Shown piece by piece: positions 11,461 to 21,386 of a stretch of 64,000 nucleotides of DNA. The position numbers and the translations under genes are program-made. The stretch spans positions 2,165,596-2,229,595 of the forward strand of contig NC_061067.1 of NCBI RefSeq assembly GCF_021917145.1, read 5' to 3'. The notes beneath the pieces were generated by a model, which saw only the letters and a list, made by a program, of their open reading frames with translations, was not told the DNA's origin and did no database searches. This DNA is from Hypomesus transpacificus (lineage: Eukaryota > Chordata > Actinopteri > Osmeriformes > Osmeridae). Numbering within the stretch: the first letter of the stretch is position 1; each line of letters starts with the position of its first letter.

Positions 11461-14400
11461 ATGGGCTCTCAGTCCAGTTCTGGGATGTCCGGCGGTCGGG
11501 GTTCCAGCGGCAACCCAGACCAGTCTGATCAGGAATCCAACCAGAGCAGCGGCACGCGGGGCCGCAGAGCTGCAGAGAGACAGTCTACCGCTGAAGAGGA
11601 CGTTGATTTAGCGCAAGTGCTGGCTTACTTACTGAGGAGGTAAGATCCAACGGCCTTTGATCTTAGATCAAGAGGTTGCAGGTTCAGGGCAATACAGGTG
11701 TGTTTGTGTGCAGGGGCCAGGTGAGGCTGGTCCATGGCAGTGGGGCGACCGGGCTGCAGCTTGTCCAGTCATACTCGGATTCTGACGAGGACAGCGATGG
11801 AGCGTGGGAGGGTCGCCTTGGAGACCGCTACAACCCCCCAGGTAACCATGACAACGTAGAGGTTGTTTCACACACCAGTCATCACCTGATGATGTTTTGT
11901 GCTGTTCACACTAACAAAGAAAACTTGTCTTAGATAGGAGTGGGTTTTCACTACAAAATGTAATAGTGTCATGAAGCCTGTGTTGATGGAGGCCTGTGTT
12001 GATGGAGGCCTGTGTTGATGGAGGCCTGTGCTGATGGAGGCCTGTGTTGATGGAGGCCTGTGTTGATGGAGGCCTGTGTTGATGGAGGCCTGTGCTGATG
12101 GAGGCCTGTGTTGATGGAGGCCTGTGCTGATGGAGGCCTGTGCTGATGGAGGCCTGTGTTGATGGAGGCCTGTGTTGATGGAGGCCTGTGTTGATGGAGG
12201 CCTGTGCTGATGGAGGCCTGTGCTGATGGAGGCCTGTGCTCCTGTGTTCTAGTGGACTCCCAGCCAGACACTCAGGACGTGGACCAGAGTGAGATCAGGA
12301 CCCAGATCCTCCTGGCTACCGCCTCCTCAACCCTGAGGGGCAGAAACAGCTTCACACACATGCTCACAGAGGTACTGCCCCCTTTAACAGGCTGTGTTAA
12401 ACCTGCTCACAGAGGTACTGCCCCCTTTAGCAGGCTGTGTTAAACCGCATAAGACTGGGTCAGAATCTGTCTCATTATCGTGTCATGTTCAGACATACTT
12501 TCCTGTTATCCGAGATATCGTGCTCTCATGGTTATCGTGTGGTCCTAGTTAGTTATCCTGGGTTGTGTTCTGCAGAGGGAACAAGGCAGGTGTCTTGGCT
12601 CCAGTTTTTCTCATGGGGAGTGCAGCCGCATCCGCTCACAGTGAGTACACAGCAGGAAGGTATTAACACTTTTACTGTCTTGAAAATGTAACAAATTAAG
12701 GTGCGTCTCCTCAGCTTCCTGCCCAACTGTGTGTCGTGTAAAGACACCTACAGACAGAAAGCCTTCTGCGGGGTTTACAGTGAGGATGGCAACATGTTCC
12801 TCTCTGCCTGCCAAGGTAACTAACACTTTTTTCTAAACTAAGCTGATATCACAAGTCTGTACGTATGTACGTTGCTTCTGTTCAAGTTGACTGAAGAACT
12901 CACTTTGACACATTTTCTAATCCCATGGGTCACTAATCCTCCTGTCTGTCTGTATTTCTTCCTTGTCTGTCATCCCCCCAGACCAGAACATCCGCCTGTA
13001 TGACACCAGCAGGGGTGGGTTGAGTCTGAAGCGGGCGGTGAAGGCCAGGGATGTGGGCTGGAGCGTCCTGGACGCGTGCTTCTCCCCTGATGCCAGCTGC
13101 GTGCTCTACTCCAGCTGGTCTGACTACAGTAAGGCTAGGGAACCATCTAGAACCTTGTGGGCCACACCGGGCTGGTCAGCTCTACCACGGGTGCAATGAC
13201 AGTCACAGAGTAACTGTAGAACTGAGTAGAAGAGCAGTTTGGCTAATAGTTGACGGTGTATCAAATAAGAAGTAAACAAACTTCTTTCATTAAAAGAAAA
13301 TCACCCAGCTGGAGCATAATATGGTAGTCTTGATGGTGTTGACTTGCTGTCTCTCTCCCCCTGCAGTTCATGTGTGCAGTATTGAGGGAGACAGTGAAAC
13401 TCACACGGCGCTGGACCTCAAGTGAGTGTTTCCCTCCTAGCGCCTCTCACAGCAACACCTCTCCAGCACCACCCTCAGGTCCTCTCACAGCACCACCCTC
13501 AGGTCCTCTCACAGCACCACCCTCAGGTCCTCTCACAGCACCACCCTCAGGTCCTCTCACAGCTCCACCCTCAGGTCCTCTCACAGCACCACCCTCAGGT
13601 CCTCTCACAGCACCACCCTCAGGTCCTCTCACAGCACCACCCTCAGGTCCTCTCACAGCACCACCTCTCACAGCTCCACCCTCAGGTCCCCTCACAGCAC
13701 CACCCTCAGGTCCTCTCACAGCACCACCCTCAGGTCCTCTCACAGCACCACCCTCAGGTCCTCTCACAGCACCACCCTCAGGTCCTCTCACAGCACCACC
13801 CTCAGATCATCACTCGCTCACACATACAGCTGTGGCTTCTAATCCTGATGCTGTATCTGCATTTATCATCCAGCCAGCCAGCCAGCACAATATTAGGAAT
13901 CCTCACAGTTCATTCACTAGAACGGATGTACATGCTGTAGTCCTGTATGAGCCGGTAATTCATCGTACCGTGTAGCTGGTGATCTGAGGGGCGTGTCTTG
14001 TCTTGCAGCCCAGACGAGAGGAGGTTCTGTGTGTTCTCTCTGGCCGCGTCCACGGACGGGAAGGAGATCCTGGGAGGGTGAGTTCCACACGCTCCACACC
14101 ACTTCAGACTGCTGCTTAGGAGAGGACTCATTTATGTAAGCTTCTCTCTCTCTTCCACTCTCCTTTCTTTCTATCTCTCTCTCTCTCTCAGGGCAAACGA
14201 TGGCCGCCTCTATGTCTTTGATCGTGAACAGAACAAGAGAACATTAAAGGTCAGTGTGTGAGTGTGGCTTCACACCTCTACCTTTAAGTGGTACCAGAGA
14301 GCAGACCTACCCACACACACAAACACACACACTCTCCTTAGAACCCCTCTGTGACTGTCACAACCTGCCTGACCTCTACCATCTGTTTCTCCCTTTCCCT

Positions 14401-17400
14401 CTCTTCCTCTATACATTTCTCTCTGTCTCTCTCTCTACTGGTCTCCTGTACTCTTCACCCTCGCTCTCTCGTTTCTCCCCTGCAGATCGACGCCCATGAG
14501 GATGATGTGAACGCGGTGGCGTTTGCAGATAGCTCCTCCCAGCTGCTGTTCTCTGGCAGCGATGACGCGCTGTGCAAGGTCTGGGACCGCCGCACCCTGC
14601 GTGAAGACCGGCCCCAGCCCGTAGGTCAGCTGGCCGGGCACAGAGACGGCATCACCTTCATCCACAGCAAGGTACAGCCTCATCCACAGCAAGGTACACC
14701 CCCCCCCTCATCCACAGCAAGGTACACCCCCCCCCCTCATCCACAGCAAGGTACACCCCCCCCCCTCATCCACAGCAAGGTACAGCCTCATCCACAGCAA
14801 GGTACACCCCCCCCTCATCCACAGCAAGGTACACCCCCCCCCCCCTCATCCACAGCAAGGTACACCCCCCCCCCCTCATCCACAGCAAGGTACAGCCTCA
14901 TCCACAGCAAGGTACACCCCCCCCCCCCTCATCCACAGCAAGGTACACCCCCCCCCTCATCCACAGCAAGGTACACCCCCCCCCTCATCCACAGCAAGGT
15001 ACAGCCTCATCCACAGCAAGGTACACCCCCCCCCCTCATCCACAGCAAGGTACAGCCTCATCCACAGCAAGGTACACCCCCCCCCCTCATCCACAGCAAA
15101 GTACAGCCTCATCCACAGCAAAGTAAAGCCTCATCCACAGCAAGGTACACCCCCCCCCCTCATCCACAGCAAGGTACACCCCCCCCCTCATCCACAGCAA
15201 GGTACAGCCTCATCCACAGCAAGGTACACCCCCCCCCCCTCATCCACAGCAAGGTACAGCCTCATCCACAGCAAGGTACACCCCCCCCCCCTCATCCACA
15301 GCAAGGTACACCCCCCCCCCCCCCCTCATCCACAGCAAGGTACACCCCCCCCCCCCCCTCATCCACAGCAAGGTACAGCCTCATCCACAGCAAGGTACAC
15401 CCCCCCCCCCCCTCATCCACAGCAAGGTACAGCCTCATCCACAGCAAAGGCTATTTCTGTACTCCTAGCAGCGGAGCCGACAGCTACAAGCCGGTGCTCA
15501 AACACAACTGACCCTCGTTTTTTTTTCCGGCTAATTAACAGAGCTTCATGAAAAACTTTTGCCCTCAACAATTCTTAAGGGTACCATATCCATCTCGATG
15601 GACTTGCAGATCCGTTGGGTAATTTTCTCTGCTTGTTGTGCATCGCAGCTCCTCCGTGCTAACACCGAGAGCAGGATGCACCGCCACTAACCAGGGTCGG
15701 ATGTACGTTTTTCAAGTGGTACATCATTTGAGTCGTGGAGGAGTTGTATTTATACTCAGCTTCGCAGTGTTGGCAGTGAACAAAGTCATTTTTAAGTCAA
15801 AATGGTCTCACGCTACACTTTGCTGTGACCTCTTCCATGTTTACTTTTGAAATACATGGAAACTAGCCGGTAACTGAGTAGGCCTGTGGCGTTATTTCCC
15901 AAACATTGCCTTTGTGTGGTAAAATGTTTAATTGCTGCCACATAGCGAAATCCCTTGCATTCCTTCAAGACTCACACTACGCAACAGAACACGCATTAGT
16001 TTTATAGATGAAAAAATGATCTTAATGATCAATTAATCGATCGTCGATTAATGATGCCCATCCCTATTAGCTGGCCTGAAACGACATCACTACACTCCTA
16101 CTCCTGTTTCTGTCCACACCACAGCACAGTGAAACGACATCACTACACTCCTACTCCTGTTTCTGTCCACACCACAGCACAGTGAAACGACATCACTACA
16201 CTCCTACTCCTGTTTCTGTCCACACCACAGCACAGTGAAACGACATCACTACACTCCTACTCCTAAGTTTCTGTCCACAGCACAGCACAGTGAAACGACA
16301 TCACTACACTCCTACTCCTAAGTTTCTGTCCACAGCACAGTGAAACGACATCACTACACTCCTACTCCTAAGTTTCTGTCCACAGCACAGTGAAACGACA
16401 TCACTACACTCCTACTCCTAAGTTTCTGTCCACACCACAGCACAGTGACGTGGAACGAGATTCAAAATAAAAAATGGAAATAATTGAAAACGTTTCTGTG
16501 GTTTGTACCGCCCACCAGGGTGACGCTCGCTACCTGATCAGTAACTCCAAGGACCAGTCCATCAAGCTGTGGGACGTGAGGAGGTTCTCCCCCAAGGGAG
16601 GGCCTGGCTGCATCCCGGCTGGCCGTCACCCAGCAGAACTGGGACTACCGCTGGCAGCAGGTCCCCCAGAGAGGTGAGGAGGGGCTAGGGGGAGAGAGAT
16701 GAGGAGGGGCTAGGGGGAGAGAGATGAGGAGGGGCTAGGGGGAGAGAGGGACCTGGGGGGGGGCAGAGAGGGACCTGGGGGGGGGGAGAGAGGGACCTGG
16801 GGGGGGGGGGGGGAGAGAGGGACCTGGGGGGGGGGGGGGGGGAGAGGGACCTGGCAGGGGGGGAGAGAGGGACCTGGGGGGTGTAGAGAGGGACCTGGGG
16901 GGGGGGGGGGGGGGGGCAGAGAGGGACATGGGGGGTGTAGAGAGGGACCTGGGGGGGGGCAGAGAGGGACCTGGGGGGGGGCAGAGAGGGACCTGGGGGG
17001 TGTTAGAGAGGGACCCTGGGGGGGGAGAGAGGGACCTGGGGGGTGTAGAGAGGGACCCTGGGGGTGGGGCAGAGAGGGACCTGGGGGGGGGCAGAGAGGG
17101 ACCTGGGGGGGGGGGGGAGAGAGGGACCTGGGGGGTGTAGAGAGGGACCTGGGGGGGGGCAGAGAGGGACCCTGGGGGGTGTAGAGAGGGACCTGGGGGG
17201 GGGGGCAGAGAGGGGACCTGGGGGGTGTAGAGAGGGACCTGGGGGGGGGGCAGACTGTCAATAGCCACTGTCTATTGACTCACCTGGCATTGGCTCACCT
17301 GGCATTGGCCCATCTCCCCCATCCACCCCCCCCCAACCCAACCACACACACACTTCACCCCCCCCAACCACACACACACTTCACCCCCAAACCCCCCCAA

Positions 17401-18290
17401 CCACACACACACTTCACCCCCCCAAACCCCCCCAACCACACACACACTTCACCCCCAAACCCCCCCACAGCTCTGAAGAGACACAAGCTGACAGGAGACA
17501 CGTCGGTCATGACGTACCGGGGGCACGGCGTGCTGCACACTCTGATACGCTGCCGCTTCTCTCCTGAGTTCACCACCGGACAGAGGTTCATCTACACGGG
17601 CTGCTCCACGGGCAAGATCATCAGTAGGTCACCGGGGGGCTGGCTCTCTCTCTGTCTGTCTCTCTCTCTTTCTCTGTCTGTATCTGTCTGTCTGTATCTG
17701 TCTGTCTGTATCTGTCTGTCTGTATCTGTCTGTGTGTCTGTATCTGTGTGTCTGTATCTGTCTGTCTGTATCTGTCTGTCTGTATCTGTCTGTCTGTTTC
17801 TCTCTTTCTATGTAACATGCATGTGGGTGTGGGTGTGCCTGTCTTTGTCTCTCTGTTTCTGTGTCTCGCTTTTCTCCATCCGACTGTTTCTCTCCCTCTG
17901 TGTCTCTAACTGTGTGTGTGTGTGTGTGTCCAGTCTATGACGTGCTGACCGGCAGCGTTGTGTCCCGGCTGTCGGAGCACGAGGCCTGTGTGAGGGATGT
18001 GACCTGGCACCCTTACAAGGACAGCATCATCAGCAGCTCTGTGAGTACAGGCCTCCTGCAACACTCCTGGGCCAGCTGCCCACCTGGTGGACATGGAGGG
18101 AACACCTCACAGATTCACTCTGTTTCTCCTCCTCATCCCCTCTCTCTCATCTTTCATCCCCGCTCGCTCGCTCGCTCTCTCTCTCTCCCTGTCCCCCTCT
18201 CTCTTCCTCCAGTGGGATGGTGCTGTGCGATTGTGGGAGCACAGACAGACCCATCCGCTCAACGAGGACAGAGAGAGGGAGAGGGAGTAG
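11461..18290 (+). CDS. dcaf11: DDB1- and CUL4-associated factor 11, with one frameshift in this sequence
   Basis: WD40 substrate receptor of the CUL4-DDB1 E3 ubiquitin ligase. Fourteen coding exons: 11461-11639, 11714-11841, 12253-12371, 12576-12640, 12715-12815, 12982-13128, 13367-13421, 14009-14077, 14192-14249, 14486-14671, 16519-16673, 17471-17623, 17934-18040, 18213-18290. Family landmarks are [32 protein letters not shown]-like [76 protein letters not shown] and [19 protein letters not shown]. Exons 1-10 close in frame. Exon 11 carries one surplus C in the run at 16589-16593: without it the exon reads on to [12 protein letters not shown] and joins exon 12 in phase, giving about 532 residues. 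Nearly every intron holds a minisatellite, two of which copy the exon's own splice donor. Confidence 0.9.
11648..11700 (+). repeat. tRNA-derived SINE fragment
   Basis: GATCAAGAGGTTGCAGGTTCA resembles the B-box region of the tRNA-derived SINE seen more fully at 59270-59362. It lies in dcaf11 intron 1. Confidence 0.4.
11970..12241. repeat. 18-bp minisatellite in dcaf11 intron 2
   Basis: About 15 copies of an 18-bp unit, TGATGGAGGCCTGTGTT or with C as the last base of the variant. The array ends only about 10 bp before the exon 3 acceptor, so the usual polypyrimidine tract is largely replaced by repeat sequence. Confidence 0.9.
12361..12446 (+). repeat. 43-bp duplication of dcaf11 exon 3 end plus donor
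   Basis: Two 43-bp copies differing by one base (AACAGG against AGCAGG). Each contains CTCACAGAG|GTACTG, the last exon 3 bases and its 5' splice site. Confidence 0.9.
13462..13805. repeat. 24-bp minisatellite in dcaf11 intron 7
   Basis: About 14 copies of a 24-bp unit built on AGCACCACCCTCAGGTCCTC, open in two plus-strand frames. Begins about 40 bp after the exon 7 donor. Each unit holds a CAGGT donor-like core. Confidence 0.9.
14659..15449 (+). repeat. Minisatellite made from the dcaf11 exon 10 donor, about 30 copies
   Basis: The unit is CATCCACAGCAAGGTACA followed by either GCCT or a C-run of variable length ending in T. The first copy is the exon itself (FIHSK followed by GTACAG), and about 29 more copies follow in the intron. 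Two copies near 15100-15125 read CAAAGTA and have a weaker donor. Confidence 0.95.
15510..16066 (-). mobile_element. hAT-type DNA transposon remnant with BED zinc finger
   Basis: Read on the minus strand, the right end starts TAGGGATGGGCATCATTAA, typical of fish hAT elements of the ZBED kind. About 280-370 bp in (around 15693-15785) it encodes a BED finger: [13 protein letters not shown] then YHLKNVH. The left end is not clear and no matching inverted terminus was found, so this is a partial copy in dcaf11 intron 10. Confidence 0.55.
16075..16446. repeat. About 53-bp tandem repeat upstream of dcaf11 exon 11
   Basis: Seven copies of a unit beginning GAAACGACATCACTACACTC and ending CACAGCACAGT, with indels of the CC/AGCA parts. 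Each unit carries several CAG acceptor-like triplets after a pyrimidine-rich stretch. Confidence 0.9.
16675..17254. repeat. G-rich minisatellite in dcaf11 intron 11
   Basis: About 25 copies of GAGAGAGGGACCTGG plus a G-run of 6 to about 18. It starts immediately after the exon 11 donor. The coding strand is almost pure purine. Confidence 0.92.
17635..17815. repeat. (TCTG)/(TATCTGTC) simple repeat in dcaf11 intron 12
   Basis: Interrupted TCTGTCTGTA repeats following a CT-rich stretch. Confidence 0.85.
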
Positions 18291-18396
18291 GGCCAAGGAA
18301 AAGCAGGAAGTGATGTCATAGGCAGGATCCACCAGTCGAGAGAGAGAGGGCGTCTCTCAGAGCGAGATGTTAAAGCTCACACTATCAATGCTGGAT

Positions 18397-18402
18397 AATA
18401 AA
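18397..18402 (+). terminator. Polyadenylation signal of dcaf11
   Basis: AATAAA about 110 bp after the dcaf11 stop codon. Sequence from here to about 19560 is AT-rich and holds no gene that I can recognise. Confidence 0.6.
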
Positions 18403-19562
18403 GTGTGATGTGTAAAGTGTTATTCTTCTGACGTGGCCCTCCTAATGTCCCCTGGTTAGGGTTAGTCATATAATAACATTGTATTCAGAAACCTGCAGGA
18501 AAGGATGGAGTTTTCATGTGACATTGGAGCGTTTTTGTCCCTTTTTTGGATGTGTTCCCACTGCCATGCTGTGTTAGAAGCTGTGGGGGGGGGTGTTGGT
18601 CTGGAGGTCCTCAGAAGTCGATTTTAATGACGACAGTCTTCTGGTGCTTTGTTTAAAATAATTTCATAAATAATGTTAACATTAAATGAAAAAAGTATGT
18701 CATAAATACTAGGGAAATTGTAAGAATCATTCATGAATAATGGGAATAATTCATTATAAATAATGTATCATATTTTATCGTTATTATTGTCCAGGGGTGG
18801 AAAATAAACGCAAGATTTTGTAGCCTGAGGTAAACATTTTCCAGTTGAAAGGTTTGAGTGTGTGTTTGTGCTGGGATGATGATATAGGGTGAAGGGTAGA
18901 AGATGTGTGGATGGGATTTGAGTGTATTTATATCTCAATGTCCATATTTCACTCTCAAAACAATGTTTTACAATAACAAATAAAATATTTCTTTAAATGT
19001 TAATCTTTGTCTTTGAATTTGCTTCCTGGTAATCCTTATCTCTATGCTTGTGTATTACCTAATTACACTTGTTAAATAGCCAGGCAGCTTGTCTGGTGAA
19101 TAGTATGGAGGCCTATCTGGACAGACCGCTGACACAGCTTCAGCACTATGCACCAAGGGCTTTGTTACGTGAGGAATGTTGTAAGTGCTCTAAAATTAGA
19201 ATCAGAAGCTCCACACCCTGAAGAGCCAGGATGGGGGAACACAGGGCCAGTGAGCCCGAAACCAGGATGAAACTGTCTGGGGAGCTGTAAGTGTATCTGT
19301 CTGTTGTATGTTCTCATTTAGCATTCATCCAAATGTGACGTATACCACAACCTGGTGATCTGTGGTCCAGTTCTCTGACTGTTGAGCAGGACGGTTCTCT
19401 GGTGTCCCATCAGGGCTTGAAGCTGCACTACGAGGCAGTGACTCGTAAGTTTCTGTAAAAAATACTTTTTACATCAAAAATGTGGGACAGTTTTGCCTCT
19501 TCTTTTTACAGTGGCAGTATAATCTGACAGGACAGCCAAGGGGGGGCGACATGCAGTAAAGC
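18403..19562. other. Intergenic region between dcaf11 and fitm1
   Basis: AT-rich, with no recognised gene. Another AATAAA occurs near 18979. A short open stretch at 19231-19290 followed by GTAAGT was tested as an exon and gives no sustained frame. Confidence 0.5.
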
Positions 19563-20763
19563 ATGGACCCTGACCATTTTGACGTCAACCAGAAATCCCA
19601 GCAGGCGGCTGGTGAACTCTGCCGGGCAGGGAGGCTTGGTCTGAGCCTCCTCACCTGGGTGCTGCTGGTGCTGACAGACGTGGCGGCTGGGTTCCTGCGT
19701 TGTTCACTGTTCAGGCGTCATTTTGACCTGATGGTGTCTGGAGTGCTGCTGTTTGGGCCGGCTCTGGGACCCTGGGGGTCCAGGAACAGCATCTTTGCCA
19801 ATAGGAACCACTTCCTCTACAGGTCAGTACAGGCTGTTGTTATAACAACAAACCATTCAGTACTGTTTCTCCTCAGTCTTCTGTGACAACGCTTATGGAA
19901 AAAAAGTTGCTAATTACGTTTTTGTGAGTGTACAAAATACAAATTGAAGTTATTTTTTGTAAAGAAATCTCAACAGTGATTGAGCTCCTGTGCTTCATCT
20001 CGCATCCAGCAGTGTTCTGTCTGACTCGCAGTAAAACCTGACTTCTCCCTCCAGGAAGTTCCTTGATTCCTGCTGGGGCTGGACCTTCATCTCCACCAGC
20101 TCCTTCGTCTTCATCCTCTCCTTCTCCCTCCGCCCCTCCCTCGCTCTCTCCCTCCGCCACCTCTCCAGGGTGGCTGTCACCGGAGCCATGTGGTGGGGGG
20201 GTGTCTGGCTCCTGGCCTGTCTGGAGGACGCTGCAGGGAGCTGCTACCAACCCCTTCCCCAGGCTGGAAGCTTGTCCGTGAGGCCTGGAGCTGTGGTTCA
20301 ACCTCTATCCCAGGCCGGGGGCCTGTTCCTGGGGCGAGATGCGGTGTGCCAGCCCCTGCTGCTCCTCCCGGGGGTGAGCAAGGCCTCTTGTCTGAGAGCA
20401 GGCCTGCTGTGGCGCGGCTGGTATCTGTGAGAAGACACCCTCCTGCTCTGTCTGTGCTGCCTGGTCCTGGCTGAGGAAGGCTCCGTGTTCGAACCCCGCC
20501 TGGTCCTGGGGAAGCCCTGGGGGAACCCGCTGCGCCTCCTCTTCCTGCTGTGTGTCTCCCTGCTGGCTCTATGGCTCAGCCTGCTGATCTGCCTGCTGGC
20601 TCACCTCCCACAGTTCCCCTCCCAGCTGCTGGGGGGCGCTGTAGGGTGCCTGATGTGGAGGGGCCTGTACCGGGGGTGGTGCTGCCTGGGGCCAGGCTGG
20701 TGGTGTCCAGGGAGGCCGGGAGAGGGACTCTTCCTCACAAATACGGACGGACAAACAGAGTAG
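19563..20763 (+). pseudogene. fitm1: Fat storage-inducing transmembrane protein 1, in-frame stop
   Basis: FITM1 is an ER multi-pass membrane protein that promotes lipid droplet formation, mainly in muscle. Two exons as in the family: 19563-19822 and 20055-20763. Recognisable parts are RNSIFANRNHFLYR, SCWGWTF, RHLSRVAVTGAMWWGG, LEDAAGSCYQPLP, LAEEGSVFEPRLVLG and LRLLFLLCVSLLALWLSLL, plus hydrophobic spans. The frame is open except for TGA at 20428-20430 (codon 212 of 322). It falls where the family has GYTVSSHTFLL: this copy reads GWYL, stop, EDTLLL. The catalytic-type His of that motif is also replaced by Asp (GAC for CAC). The conserved C-terminal Tyr/Trp cluster is poorly kept. Its place between dcaf11 and psme1 matches human. 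It may be a decaying gene or a sequencing error on a fast-evolving copy; the lost His favours decay. Confidence 0.75.
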
Positions 20764-21386
20764 CCCAGACCACGCCTGCTCGACTCTTTCTAGGACCTGT
20801 GTGGCCCGACAGCGTGGTATGATAGCTCTGCCGCAGGGGCCTGGACTGCAGAGATGTCTGTGGGGGTCAGAGGTCATGGAGGCTTGTGTTGGCTGCCAAC
20901 CCTCCTTCATCTGGTGTGAGGTCACAGCTTCTCTCCCCCTCAGACTCACCGCTTTTAATTTCTCTGAAATGTTAGTCCTCAGTCCTCAGAGAAGGGTTCA
21001 TGCATGGGAAACTGTCTTATGTCACCTTACATTTGATTTAATATCATTAATACCTCACTCCCACATCAGACGAATTTGAGGGATCACTCAAGGCTTATTC
21101 ATTAGTTTAGGTAAACGATTGATCTGTTTTCACTTTCACATAATTTAACACTTCGGCAACAAAAATTGGCAATTCACAGAGTAACGAGAAATCTCACAGA
21201 TTTATTTTGTAGCCTGAAAATGGTTAATACAACACTATTTACTAACGGCTGGGGAAATTAAAATGTGAAACTAAACACTACTGAGTCAGTGTCTCTATAT
21301 ATCAGATCGTCCGTGGTATTTCAAATGAACACATCTGGACAGTGTGTGTGTTGGTGTGTGTGTGTTGGTGTGTGTGTGTGTGTGTC
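20764..21386. other. Convergent 3' region of fitm1 and psme1
   Basis: Both genes end here. TTTATT at 21201-21206 is the minus-strand polyadenylation signal expected for psme1. A GT-repeat lies at 21342-21388, right up to the psme1 stop codon. Confidence 0.5.

Noticed and set aside
13422-13940. Long open frames ([16 protein letters not shown]) downstream of dcaf11 exon 7
   Set aside because: They only reflect a 24-bp repeat, which stays open because its length is a multiple of three; no start, splice or family evidence.
14651-15460. Regular repeats that might be mistaken for a CRISPR array
   Set aside because: Units are contiguous without unique spacers, the first unit is an exon end, and the DNA is animal nuclear sequence.
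19231-19480. Possible extra two-exon gene upstream of fitm1
   Set aside because: Joining the exon-like stretch ending in GTAAGT with the next AG gives a stop within a few codons in the required phase, and no family is recognised.
20428-20430. TGA in fitm1 as a selenocysteine codon
   Set aside because: FITM proteins are not selenoproteins and no SECIS-like element was recognised; the neighbouring motif is also altered.
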